Positions 9,222 through 17,483 of a stretch of 64,000 nucleotides of DNA are shown here, one piece after another. Made by a program: the position numbers and the translations under genes. Every line of letters starts with the position of its first letter. The first letter of the stretch is position 1. The stretch is from NCBI GenBank assembly GCA_905182885.1, contig CAJJCW010000001.1:62001-126000 (forward strand), given 5' to 3'. The notes beneath the pieces are model-generated. The model made no database searches. It saw only the letters and a program-made list of their open reading frames with translations, and had not been told where the DNA came from. Origin of the DNA: SAR86 cluster bacterium SAR86B. Lineage in GTDB: Bacteria > Pseudomonadota > Gammaproteobacteria > Magnimaribacterales > D2472.

Positions 9222-10839
9222 CTTCTATGTAACCTAAATAATTTAAAGAACTTTCTGCAATTTTTGAAAAAAGCGGTGCGGCTATGGCCCCACCAGAATA
9301 TGCATTCAAACCAGGATCCTCAATTGATATAAATATTGTTAATGATTCATCAGATAAAGGAGCTATGCCTACAAATGAAGCTCTGTATAAATCTTCTGCG
9401 TAACCAGATCCTGAAATAGTTCTATGAACTGTTCCTGTTTTTCCACCCTCAGTATAGCCTTTAATATCTGCCCTCCTTCCTGTGCCTATTTTAATAACCT
9501 TTTGAAGGGCTTCAAGAGTATGGTTTGCTGACAACACGCTAATTACTCGTTTAGAAGTAACCTCATCCCCCATTATTAATTTAAAATCTTTTAATATGCC
9601 TCTGTTAGCAAATACTGAATATGCAGCTGTTATTTGAAATGGACTTACTGTAAAACCATACCCATAACCAAGACTAGCAAGTTCTCTATCAGGAATACTC
9701 TCTTTTGCATTAATTAAGCCGAATGCTGAGGACGGGAAGTTTATAGAAATAGGTTTTGAAAAACCAAAATTATAGTAATTTGCTTTTAAATTATCATAGC
9801 CCAAAAGTAACGCAATTTTTGATGCTCCTACTTGGCTTGAGTAAGCAATGATTTCCTTCGGTGTTAATTTTTCGTAACTCTTTGTATCAGAAATAATTTT
9901 ACTACCAAGTTGAAGTCTTCTTGGTATTTCAATATATTCATCTGGATTAATGAGGTTTAGATCTACTGCTTTAGAAAACACTATAGGTTTCAAGACTGAT
10001 CCAAGCTCATAAGCATCAACTAGTGCTCTATTTTTTTGAATTACTCTTCCTGGGTTGTTTGGGTTGTATGATGGATAGCTGGCAATGGCTAATACTTCTC
10101 CTTTTTTATTATCTAGAATAATTACAGTTCCTGCCTTAGCTTTATTGCTAGCAATTGATTCCGCAAGATATTTATAAGCATAAAACTGAATAGTTGAATC
10201 GATGGTTAGCTGGAGATCATTTCCAGAAATATTTTTACTTACCTCTATGGGCCTAGAGATTATTTCTTGCTTTGCATTTGTATAGTACTTTTGCCTGCCC
10301 TGGACTCCAGATAACAAGGAATCATAACTTTTTTCAATACCCTCCTGTGCACCATCTTTACCATAAAAACCTATTAGTGGACCTATTTGATCTCCCAAAG
10401 GATAGTGTCGGCTATGCCTTACTTCAATCTCAAGATTGTTAAAGTTTAATTTATCTATGATTAGTTGTTCTTCCATCGATAAATTCTTTTTTAAGAGAGT
10501 TTTTCGAGCGAATAGTGGCCCTGGAATTGATACTTCCTTTAAATCAATTTCATCTTTAATTCTTAAAAATTTATCTGTATTTAAACCCTTTAAAGCATAC
10601 AAATCATAATTAACCACCGAGACAGCGAGTGGAAAATTATTCCTATCAAATATAGTTCCCCTTACAGGATTTAATGTTCTATATTTTATATATCGCTTTT
10701 TTCCTTCATTTTGTAAGAATGCGCTATCTTCTAATTGTAATGAAATTATTTTATAAGCAACTGATAAAACTGCTAAAGAAAGGCAAGAACATACAAGAAC
10801 TAGCCTCCAATTAACGTAGCTAATCTTCTTCATTTCCAT
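9214..10839 (-). CDS. ftsI: Septal peptidoglycan transpeptidase FtsI (PBP3)
   Basis: Class B penicillin-binding protein that cross-links septal peptidoglycan with FtsW. The 541-residue protein has a short cytoplasmic N-terminus, one transmembrane helix (about 13-32), the class B domain with RGTIFDRNNFPLAVS (60-74), and the transpeptidase domain. The active-site serine lies in SVLKP (281-285) and the KTGT motif is at 467-470. The second motif, SxN (SSN in E. coli PBP3), reads SSQ at 334-336: the codon is CAA, so Asn to Gln in a residue nearly always conserved. The start lies inside ftsL by 20 bases and the end overlaps murE by eight. Confidence 0.96.
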   Translation of the reverse strand: MEMKKISYVNWRLVLVCSCLSLAVLSVAYKIISLQLEDSAFLQNEGKKRYIKYRTLNPVRGTIFDRNNFPLAVSVVNYDLYALKGLNTDKFLRIKDEIDLKEVSIPGPLFARKTLLKKNLSMEEQLIIDKLNFNNLEIEVRHSRHYPLGDQIGPLIGFYGKDGAQEGIEKSYDSLLSGVQGRQKYYTNAKQEIISRPIEVSKNISGNDLQLTIDSTIQFYAYKYLAESIASNKAKAGTVIILDNKKGEVLAIASYPSYNPNNPGRVIQKNRALVDAYELGSVLKPIVFSKAVDLNLINPDEYIEIPRRLQLGSKIISDTKSYEKLTPKEIIAYSSQVGASKIALLLGYDNLKANYYNFGFSKPISINFPSSAFGLINAKESIPDRELASLGYGYGFTVSPFQITAAYSVFANRGILKDFKLIMGDEVTSKRVISVLSANHTLEALQKVIKIGTGRRADIKGYTEGGKTGTVHRTISGSGYAEDLYRASFVGIAPLSDESLTIFISIEDPGLNAYSGGAIAAPLFSKIAESSLNYLGYIEDE

Positions 10840-11101
10840 AGTTAATAATTTTGACTGGGGCCTTCTTGACCATGCCTAAGATTTCTTTAGCTTTTCTCTC
10901 AATAATTGCTGGTGAAATATCAGTATGTAGTTGTGTTATTAATTTTAAATTAATATCCTTAAAATTTTCAAACTCTGATTTGAGATTTTCTTGATTAAAG
11001 TTTAGTTTTCTAATTTCAAAAGAAAGCTTAATCTTCTCTAAACCTAGAAAGCAAATAAAAAATAATTGTGTTCCTAGAAAGATTGCCTTAAAAAAATTCA
11101 T
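10820..11101 (-). CDS. ftsL: Cell division protein FtsL
   Basis: Small bitopic divisome protein that, with FtsB and FtsQ, activates FtsWI. The 93-residue product has an N-terminal hydrophobic segment (about residues 3-20, AIFLGTQLFFICFLG), then a coiled-coil-like periplasmic region (LNFNQENLKSEFENFKDINLKL) and the ERKAKEILGMV motif common near the FtsL C-terminus. Sequence identity in this family is low, so the call leans on position between rsmH and ftsI, size and topology. The ATG overlaps the rsmH stop by one base. Confidence 0.88.
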   Translation of the reverse strand: MNFFKAIFLGTQLFFICFLGLEKIKLSFEIRKLNFNQENLKSEFENFKDINLKLITQLHTDISPAIIERKAKEILGMVKKAPVKIINYGNEED

Positions 11102-11994
11102 TATAATTTTTTGAAAACTCTCATAATTGCACTTCTTGATCTTTTATTTTTATGAACCTCTTCTTCGGATGGTCTAATTTTTCTTGCAATGCATTTAAAT
11201 TTTTTATCTTCAATTGAGTTTAATGGAATGTCTTTTGGATAACTTTTAATATCAGGCTTGAAGAAATTTTTTACAATATTATCCTCAAGCGAATGAAATG
11301 ATATGACTACTATTATTCCATTTTTTTTGATTACTTTACTGGCCATTTCAAGTGATTCTTTAAGCTCATCTAATTCATTATTAATAAAAATTCTAAATGC
11401 TTGAAAAGATTTTGTTGCAGGATGAGTTTTATTTTTTCTTTCAGGATATATGTCTTCAATGATATCTGCCAATTGAATAGTTGTTTCTATGGGTTTATCT
11501 TTTCTTAAATTAACTATTGCTCTAGCAATAATTTTGGCATGCTTTTCATCTCCAAATTTGTATAAAATATCTCTAATTTCTAGTTCTTTTGCAGAATTAA
11601 TCCATGTTGACAATGGAATTCCCTTTAAAGTGTTAAATCTCATGTCTAAGGGACCTTCTTGCCTAAAACTAAAGCCTCTTTCTTTATCATCAAAATGTGT
11701 TGAGCATGTCCCTAGATCAAATATTATCCCATCTACTGTCTCATCTAAAAAATAAGAATTAAGCTTACAAAATGATTCATTGATTATCTTAAAATTTTTA
11801 TCTCTTTTAAGAAGTCCGTGATTAAAGGCCTCAGGGTCTTTATCAAATGATGTTAAAAAGCCTTCTGGCAAGATGCTACTAAGTATCAAGGAAGTATGGC
11901 CGCCTCTTCCATATGTGCAATCTATGTAGTGGCCATTTTTTTTGTGGATGAGAAATTCAACAGACTCTTCCAGCAATACTGGAAAATGGAGCAT
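11101..11994 (-). CDS. rsmH: 16S rRNA (cytosine1402-N4)-methyltransferase RsmH (MraW)
   Basis: S-adenosylmethionine-dependent methyltransferase that modifies C1402 in the ribosomal P site. The 297-residue protein starts MLHFPVLLEESVEFL, followed by DCTYGRGGHTSLIL (SAM-binding loop), FDKDPEAF, GIIFDLGTCSTHFDD, GFSFRQEGPLDMRF, FQAFRIFINNELDELK and VISFHSLEDNIVKNFF, the full RsmH motif set. It normally directly follows mraZ; here ftsZ is inserted between them. One base separates it from the ftsZ stop. Confidence 0.97.
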   Translation of the reverse strand: MLHFPVLLEESVEFLIHKKNGHYIDCTYGRGGHTSLILSSILPEGFLTSFDKDPEAFNHGLLKRDKNFKIINESFCKLNSYFLDETVDGIIFDLGTCSTHFDDKERGFSFRQEGPLDMRFNTLKGIPLSTWINSAKELEIRDILYKFGDEKHAKIIARAIVNLRKDKPIETTIQLADIIEDIYPERKNKTHPATKSFQAFRIFINNELDELKESLEMASKVIKKNGIIVVISFHSLEDNIVKNFFKPDIKSYPKDIPLNSIEDKKFKCIARKIRPSEEEVHKNKRSRSAIMRVFKKL

Positions 11995-11995
11995 A

Positions 11996-13108
11996 TCAGT
12001 CTACTTGCTTTCTCATGAAAGTTGGGACATCAAGGAAATCAATAGCCTCTACTGATGATGAGCTAACTCTTTGGTCATTATTATCTCTATTCAGTCCAAC
12101 TGGATTTAATTGAATTGTTGGTTGGTTATCAATCACTAACGAAGGAGATCTTTGATCCACACCTGTTGCAACTATAGTTACAAGTAAATCATCTCCAACT
12201 GTTTCGTCATACACAAGACCGTATATTATATTTGCATCCTCGCTGACAATATCGTCAACAATATCTGCGACTTCTGTTTGATCGCCAAGGGTTGGTTTGG
12301 CAGCAGTGATGTTAACCAAAACTCCTCGAGCATTTTTTAAATTGATATCTTCAAGTAGCTCGCTTCTAACTGCTTGAATTGCAGCTGCCTCAGCTCTATT
12401 TTTGCCACTTGCTCTTCCTGTACCCATCATGGCTATACCCTTTTCTGACATTACTGTTTTGACATCAGCAAAATCAACATTGATATGACCTTTCTTCATA
12501 ATAATATCAGCTATACCTTGAACAGCTCCTTTTAGTACATCGTCTGCTTTTGCAAATGCATCTTGCATTGGCGTGTCTTCTCCCAATACTTCATAGAGTT
12601 TTTGGTTTGGTATTGTTACTAAGCTATCAACTTCTTCAACAAGAGCAGCCAAACCCTTCTCAGCTGCGGACATTCTTCTTTTACCTTCGAATTTAAATGG
12701 CTTAGTTACAACAGCAACTGTTAAGGCGCCCATTTCTTTAGCTATTGATGCTATTACTGGGGCTGCACCTGTTCCTGTTCCGCCCCCCATTCCAGCAGTG
12801 ATAAATATCATATCTGCACCAACAAGCAATTCTTCAATTGCCGCTCTATCGCTTTCAGCAGCTTTTCTGCCTATATCCGGATTTGCTCCAGCCCCTAGAC
12901 CCTTTGTTAAGCCATTTCCTAATTTTAGTGTTATTGCACCATTTGCCTCTGATAGTGCCTGGGTATCTGTATTAGCACAAATAAAATCTACGCCATCAAT
13001 ATTGTGATTTATCATATGAATTACAGCGTTTCCACCTGCACCTCCAACGCCTATAACTTTAATTTTAGCGTTCTCTACAGCCTGACCTATTACTTCAAAG
13101 TTCATCAC
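11996..13108 (-). CDS. ftsZ: Cell division GTPase FtsZ (unusual position after mraZ)
   Basis: Tubulin-like GTPase that forms the Z-ring and directs septal wall synthesis. The 370-residue frame begins with GTG-ATG; the ATG at 13105 preceded by AAGGGG is the better start. Visible blocks: VIGVGGAGGNAV (18-29), NTDTQAL, the tubulin signature GGGTGTGAAP (108-117), and NVDFADVKTVM of the T7 loop. The C-terminal linker is very short (about 20 residues) and ends in DVPTFMRKQVD, the conserved tail that binds FtsA and ZipA. In most Proteobacteria ftsZ ends the cluster after ftsA; here it is second, 12 bases after mraZ, and so would fall under the MraZ-controlled promoter. The protein itself looks ordinary. 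Confidence 0.98.
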   Translation of the reverse strand: MMNFEVIGQAVENAKIKVIGVGGAGGNAVIHMINHNIDGVDFICANTDTQALSEANGAITLKLGNGLTKGLGAGANPDIGRKAAESDRAAIEELLVGADMIFITAGMGGGTGTGAAPVIASIAKEMGALTVAVVTKPFKFEGKRRMSAAEKGLAALVEEVDSLVTIPNQKLYEVLGEDTPMQDAFAKADDVLKGAVQGIADIIMKKGHINVDFADVKTVMSEKGIAMMGTGRASGKNRAEAAAIQAVRSELLEDINLKNARGVLVNITAAKPTLGDQTEVADIVDDIVSEDANIIYGLVYDETVGDDLLVTIVATGVDQRSPSLVIDNQPTIQLNPVGLNRDNNDQRVSSSSVEAIDFLDVPTFMRKQVD

Positions 13109-13120
13109 TTATCCCCTTTT

Positions 13121-13588
13121 TTAAAATGACATTGACTTTATGCTCTCTGGAAGCACAACGTCTAAAATTTCTGTTGATAGAGAACTGCCTGTTTGCCTCA
13201 TTTCCCAATTATTTATATTCCATATCTCAAACTTATTTCCCATTCCAATTAATGATATTTTCTTTTGGTCTTCTATCTCTGCATAACTTCTTAAGTCAGA
13301 AGGGATGAGTATTAACATTCTTCCATTAACATCAAAATCATTAACGCTAGCATTTCCAAGAATTGTCCATTGCAGGTTTCTTACAATAGGATCTAGTGTC
13401 TGTAATGATTCTAGTTTTAATGAAATCTTTTTCCATTGAGACCCAGGATATATTTTTAATGAGGGGTATTGAGGATCTTTAGTAACAACCACTTGTGTTT
13501 CATTATTTGCTAAAAGATGGGCGCGATATTTTGCTGGGATAGCTAATCTTCCCTTTTGATCCAAAGAAACTGTATTAAATCCATACAT
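13121..13588 (-). CDS. mraZ: Transcriptional regulator MraZ
   Basis: AbrB-like DNA-binding protein that represses its own division-cluster promoter in E. coli. The 155-residue product has the two tandem MraZ repeats: SLDQKGRLAIPAKYR at residues 8-22 and NDFDVNGRMLILIPSDLR in the second half. Length matches the family (about 150). The ATG at 13588 lies only about eight bases after a -10 box and has no Shine-Dalgarno sequence, so the message may be nearly leaderless. Upstream repeats spaced by 10 bases (separate entry) are the likely binding sites. Its stop is followed at once by the ftsZ ribosome binding site. Confidence 0.95.
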   Translation of the reverse strand: MYGFNTVSLDQKGRLAIPAKYRAHLLANNETQVVVTKDPQYPSLKIYPGSQWKKISLKLESLQTLDPIVRNLQWTILGNASVNDFDVNGRMLILIPSDLRSYAEIEDQKKISLIGMGNKFEIWNINNWEMRQTGSSLSTEILDVVLPESIKSMSF

Positions 13589-13595
13589 GTAAGAA

Positions 13596-13650
13596 AATAT
13601 AAAGTCTTTTTACACACTTTGCAACATATTTCCACACTTTTTCACACTTT
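13596..13650 (-). promoter_or_regulatory. mraZ promoter with 10-base-phased MraZ operator repeats
   Basis: Read on the minus strand, three copies of AAAGTGTG lie at 13650-13643, 13640-13633 and 13620-13613. Their spacing is exactly 10 and 20 bases, so they occupy three of four phased positions; the fourth (13630-13623) is degenerate. A sigma70-like promoter overlaps them: TTGCAA at 13624-13619, a 17-base spacer and TATATT at 13601-13596. E. coli MraZ binds GTGGG-type direct repeats with 10-base periodicity in front of its own gene. These GTGTG repeats cover the -35 box and spacer, which suits autorepression. Repeats and promoter are seen directly; binding is inferred. Confidence 0.75.
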
Positions 13651-13669
13651 AGCAATTACAAGAATCAAA

Positions 13670-14005
13670 TGAGTTGGTCTGTAAGCCGGATTCTGTAAAA
13701 GATGATCATCTATCTCGATATTATGTTGCCATAATACTCTAGCAACCTACCCAAATCCTAAGCGAGCAGCTTAATAGGATTTCTATTTGGTTTTGCTTCG
13801 GGCTGGGGTTTACAATGCCTTACCTGTCTCCAGTTAAGCGGTAGGCTCTTACCCCACCTTTTCACCCTTACCAATTAAAAATTGGCGGTACACTTTCTGT
13901 TGCACTCTCCGTAGGCTCGCGCCTCCCAGGCGTTACCTGGCGCCCTGCTCTGTGAAGTCCGGACTTTCCTCTAGTATAAATACCAGCGATCATCCAACCA
14001 ACTCA
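13670..14005 (-). ncRNA. rnpB: RNase P RNA (class A)
   Basis: Catalytic RNA of ribonuclease P, which matures tRNA 5' ends. On the minus strand the gene opens with TGAGTTGGT (14005-13997) and closes with ACCAACTCA (13678-13670), which form the P1 helix. Diagnostic conserved stretches are present in order: GAGGAAAGTCCGGACTTC, the AGGGCGCCAGGTAACGCC region, TGCAACAGAAAGTG, GGTAAGGGTGAAAAGGTG, TGGAGACAGGTAAGG and CAGAATCCGGCTTACAG near the 3' end. Length about 336 nt is normal. A TATAAT-like box (14017-14012) lies just upstream. It is followed within 20 bases by the mraZ operator, with no clear terminator. Placement between rsmI and mraZ matches Pseudomonas. Confidence 0.97.
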
Positions 14006-14033
14006 GACGTATTATAAGTGTTTTTATAAAATT

Positions 14034-14852
14034 TTATTCATCTAATAGCTGTTTATAAACATCTCTCTTATTTTCTTTTGTTATAAGTGAAATTAACTTA
14101 GCTGCATCTTTGGCCGCCAATTTATTAAGGAAGCCTTCTTTAATTTTTTTATCCATGACCAATGATAATTTTTCTGTAGATCGACCCTCAAGAACTACTA
14201 CAAACTCTCCTTTGAGAGTGAGTTCATTGTTTTTTACCATTTTTAACAATAATGCTATGTCGCCTCTCACTACTTCCTCATGTATTTTTGTTAGCTCTCT
14301 GCAAATTGATATTTTAGCTGAGCTTGGAAAGCTCTCTCCCATATGCTCAAGAGTATCTTGTAATCTTTTAGCTGATTCAAAAAATATCATAGTATTTTTT
14401 TCATGCTTTAATGAATGGAAAAAGTCTGTTTTTTGTTTTGATTTTCTTGGTATAAAACCCAAAAAAGAAAAGCTGGAGGTGGGTAATCCTGATAGAACAA
14501 GAGCATTAATAACAGAAGAAGGGCCGGGTATTAATGTAAATTTAATATTGTTTAAAATACATTCTTGAACTAAATGATAACCAGGATCTGAGATAGATGG
14601 AGTTCCAGCATCCGAAACAACTGCAATTTGAATTTCTTTATTTATTAAAAGATCTACTATCTGCTTAGTTGCCTCTGACTCATTATGCTCATGGAGCATT
14701 CTGCATTTTTTATCAACCTTTATAAACTTTAATAATTTATTTGTATTTCTTGTATCTTCAGCGTAAATATAATCAGCTTTATTTAGAACATCTATTGCTC
14801 TTAGTGATATATCATTTAAATTACCTATTGGTGTTGATATTAGATTTAACAT
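14034..14852 (-). CDS. rsmI: 16S rRNA (cytidine1402-2'-O)-methyltransferase RsmI
   Basis: Methylates the ribose of C1402 in 16S rRNA, the same nucleotide that RsmH methylates on the base. The 272-residue protein has the tetrapyrrole-methylase fold: LNLISTPIGNLNDISLRAIDVL at the start, YAEDTRNTNKLL, LHEHNESE, VSDAGTPSISDPGYHLV and IPGPSSVINALVLSGLPT, followed by FESAKRLQDTL and CRELTKIHEEV. Length matches E. coli (286). It lies upstream of rnpB on the same strand. Its start is only 19 bases from that of the divergent lpoA gene, so each promoter must lie within or at the edge of the other gene. Confidence 0.96.
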   Translation of the reverse strand: MLNLISTPIGNLNDISLRAIDVLNKADYIYAEDTRNTNKLLKFIKVDKKCRMLHEHNESEATKQIVDLLINKEIQIAVVSDAGTPSISDPGYHLVQECILNNIKFTLIPGPSSVINALVLSGLPTSSFSFLGFIPRKSKQKTDFFHSLKHEKNTMIFFESAKRLQDTLEHMGESFPSSAKISICRELTKIHEEVVRGDIALLLKMVKNNELTLKGEFVVVLEGRSTEKLSLVMDKKIKEGFLNKLAAKDAAKLISLITKENKRDVYKQLLDE

Positions 14853-14871
14853 AATTATAAAATTTAGAGTG

Positions 14872-16038
14872 ATGAAACCCAGCTTAACATTTATTTTACC
14901 TATCCTGATCCTAGTATTATCAAGCTGTAGCTCTTCGCCCGTTGTTAAAAATATAAACTATGCTGATAACAGCGAACAATTATTTATTGATTCTAAAATC
15001 AATAATCAAGTAGCAATTTCTGATAAAGATAGACAGTTATTAAGTGATATTCTTAATAATCTATTTTTATACAAGGGTCTTAGTGATGGGGATTTGATAA
15101 CACTAGAATCTTATATTGAGAAAAATTATATAAAAAAAGTAGCTTTATCAGAGGTTGCCTCGGTAATCTCAAATAATATTAAACTTAGAAAATCTGGCAA
15201 GCTTAAAATTAGTTATTTAGCAAACAAAATAAATAAAGAATACCTCATTGAATCTCTTCTCAACAAGAACTATCCATTTGAGGTAAGTTTTAATAGTGGT
15301 TATAAGATTGATGTCAATTTAGTTGACTCAAAGCTTAAGTATTTTTGCTCTAGTTTAATGAATGATCAGAGAGCACTTATTGAGACCTCAATTTTTTCTA
15401 CAAATCAAAAGAGTGAAAGTAAATTAATAATTGTTTACTTAAAGCAATTTGAAGCCATTGCAAATCAACTTAGAGAAAAATATCCAAATAATAGATTTGA
15501 GCTTGTTGAGGGTTTAGAATTTGAAAATTTTACTAAAAAAGTTTTGGGGATAGATACTAGCCTGTCTCGACATCAGGATATTCAGAATCTTGATAGAAAT
15601 ATTGATATTAAAAATAGTCCAAGAAAAAGGAAGGATTTTAACAAGATATATTTCATACTTGATCATGAGACTGGCAAATCAATCATCCCTATATTTAGAA
15701 GTTATGCTCTAGATATAGATTTTTATGCGACAAATAAAATCCTTCTAGGCATTTCAAATATTAAACAAATGAATGACTTTGAGGGGGTTCTCATACCAGG
15801 CCCTAGTTATTTCTTCAAAAATATTAGTAAGAAAGGAAATATTTCTAGTTTAAAGAATGAGCTAGATAAGGCACTTATAGACGACTTAATAATGATTGAG
15901 AGGGTTTCACAAGCAAACTTCTCCAATATTGATTTGCTGTTAAATACCGGGAAAGTAAAATACAAAAATAATTCATGCCTGGAGAGGGATCTAACTTTAT
16001 GGAAGATCTCCTTAGATGATTTAACTAATCGCTCTTAA
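14872..16038 (+). CDS. lpoA: LpoA-like outer-membrane lipoprotein (short, LppC family)
   Basis: LpoA activates the peptidoglycan synthase PBP1A from the outer membrane. The product (388 residues from the ATG at 14872, or one more from a GTG) begins with a lipoprotein signal whose lipobox is VLSSC, cleaved before Cys-20/21. The rest has the periplasmic-binding-protein-like pattern of the LppC C-terminal domain (for example YFILDHETGKSIIPIFRSY, LLGISNIKQMNDFEGVLIPG). E. coli LpoA has 678 residues, so the N-terminal helical repeat domain seems largely missing. The call depends on the conserved place next to rsmI and on those blocks. It converges with sspA and the coding ends overlap by 14 bases. 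Confidence 0.78.
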   Translation: MKPSLTFILPILILVLSSCSSSPVVKNINYADNSEQLFIDSKINNQVAISDKDRQLLSDILNNLFLYKGLSDGDLITLESYIEKNYIKKVALSEVASVISNNIKLRKSGKLKISYLANKINKEYLIESLLNKNYPFEVSFNSGYKIDVNLVDSKLKYFCSSLMNDQRALIETSIFSTNQKSESKLIIVYLKQFEAIANQLREKYPNNRFELVEGLEFENFTKKVLGIDTSLSRHQDIQNLDRNIDIKNSPRKRKDFNKIYFILDHETGKSIIPIFRSYALDIDFYATNKILLGISNIKQMNDFEGVLIPGPSYFFKNISKKGNISSLKNELDKALIDDLIMIERVSQANFSNIDLLLNTGKVKYKNNSCLERDLTLWKISLDDLTNRS

Positions 16039-16636
16039 GATCTCTTTCTAGAGATGAGAGACTATCTAAAAATCCAGGTCTCTCAAAGATAGATTTTTGA
16101 TAGTCCAACAGAGGTTTTAAATGTCTGTTAAGAGGTAGTCTTATTCCAACCGATGGAAGACGCCATAATATAGGTGCAAAACAACAATCCACTAAAGTAA
16201 ATTCATCACTCATAAAAAATTTGAATTCTTTGAACGTTGGTGCAATGGAAGAAATTTCATGAAGTAATTCCTCTCTAAGCTTAATTAATTCTTTTTCTGG
16301 AAGTTCAGCAGCTATTAAAGTATCCAAAATTGGACACCATTCTCGCTCTACTCTTAACATTAAAGTCCTGCTATTCGCCCTAGCAACTGGATAGACCGGA
16401 AGCAAAGGAGGGTGAGGAAATCTTTCATCAAGATATTCCATCATTACAGAAGGGTCATGAATTGCAAGATCTCTGTCAACTAAAATTGGTAACTTATGAT
16501 AAGGGCTTATAGACAGAACATCTTCTGGGGTTTGCTCTGGTTTTGATTCCTTTATTTCGGCAGTAATGTCTTTTTCTGCCAATACTATTCTAACTCTCTG
16601 GCTGTAGTGGTCATCTCTGTCTGAATATAAAATCAT
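16025..16636 (-). CDS. sspA: Stringent starvation protein A (GST-fold, RNA polymerase-associated)
   Basis: SspA binds RNA polymerase and remodels transcription under stress; it has a glutathione-transferase fold without that activity. The 203-residue protein starts MILYSDRDDHYSQRVRIVLAEKD, the thioredoxin-like N-terminal part, with ISPYHKLPILVDRDLAIHDPSVMMEYLDERFPHPPLLP, a stretch very typical of SspA, and an all-helical C-terminal domain. Length matches E. coli (212). sspB, normally adjacent, is absent here. It follows petC by 16 bases on the same strand, as in Pseudomonas. Confidence 0.92.
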   Translation of the reverse strand: MILYSDRDDHYSQRVRIVLAEKDITAEIKESKPEQTPEDVLSISPYHKLPILVDRDLAIHDPSVMMEYLDERFPHPPLLPVYPVARANSRTLMLRVEREWCPILDTLIAAELPEKELIKLREELLHEISSIAPTFKEFKFFMSDEFTLVDCCFAPILWRLPSVGIRLPLNRHLKPLLDYQKSIFERPGFLDSLSSLERDLKSD

Positions 16637-16652
16637 AGTTTTTCCCTAATTG

Positions 16653-17483
16653 TTAATGGTAGTCTTTGTGATATTCTCTATAAAGCATATAGGAAACCGC
16701 TGTAAATATTAAAAAGTAGAATATTACATACCATCCGATTCTTTCTCTTGTTGCCTTTGAAGGTTCTCCTACATAGACTAGAAAATTTGTAAGATCATAT
16801 ATTACTTTATCGAATTCGTCTTTAGTTAATTGCCCGGATCCTTCTGGTACTTCTAAAAACCCACACTTTTCTGTAGTTAGTGCTTTTCCTGTTCCATCTC
16901 TTTTCTCACCACCATTTCTAGCAATAACGGGTATATTTTTACAGATTAGCTTTTGACTTCCTTGAAGAGCCATTAGCACATTAGGCATAGCCGTTCCAGG
17001 GTAAACTAGGTTATTAACTCCGTATTGCTTTGATGAATCTTCGTAGTAGGCTCTTAAGTATGAATATATCCAATCATCACCCCTGACTCTGCTAACAAGC
17101 GTTAAATCAGGTGGCGCAACTCCAAACCATTCTACCGATGAATCTTTAGACATTGAACCTGTCATAAGATCACCAGATTTAATAGATTTGTCAAATACCA
17201 AAGTATCAAAAAAAATTTCTTCTGGAATTTGCAAGTCTGTTGCTACCCTACCCCATCTTGAATACTGAAGAGAGTGGCATCCATAGCAATAGTTCATAAA
17301 TGTTGAAGCTCCGCTTTGGAGGGATTCCATATCATTCAAAGAGTATTTAAACTTGTCGCATTCTCCATAGTCTTTACAAGGACCACCTTCTGAGGCATTT
17401 ACATCAGTTATAAAGAAAATGCATGCAAGTGACATAGCGTGCCACCATTTAAAATTATAAGAGAGCTTATATTTATTTATCAT
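16653..17483 (-). CDS. petC: Ubiquinol-cytochrome c reductase, cytochrome c1
   Basis: Membrane-anchored haem c subunit of the bc1 complex (complex III), passing electrons from the Rieske centre to soluble cytochrome c. The 276-residue precursor has an N-terminal signal peptide (hydrophobic 14-27), the haem-binding CYGCH at 66-70, the sixth-ligand Met in PGTAMPN and a C-terminal anchor helix (IGWYVIFYFLIFTAVSYMLY) followed by a basic tail. These are standard for cytochrome c1. It overlaps petB by four bases; petA-petB-petC is an operon. Confidence 0.96.
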   Translation of the reverse strand: MINKYKLSYNFKWWHAMSLACIFFITDVNASEGGPCKDYGECDKFKYSLNDMESLQSGASTFMNYCYGCHSLQYSRWGRVATDLQIPEEIFFDTLVFDKSIKSGDLMTGSMSKDSSVEWFGVAPPDLTLVSRVRGDDWIYSYLRAYYEDSSKQYGVNNLVYPGTAMPNVLMALQGSQKLICKNIPVIARNGGEKRDGTGKALTTEKCGFLEVPEGSGQLTKDEFDKVIYDLTNFLVYVGEPSKATRERIGWYVIFYFLIFTAVSYMLYREYHKDYH

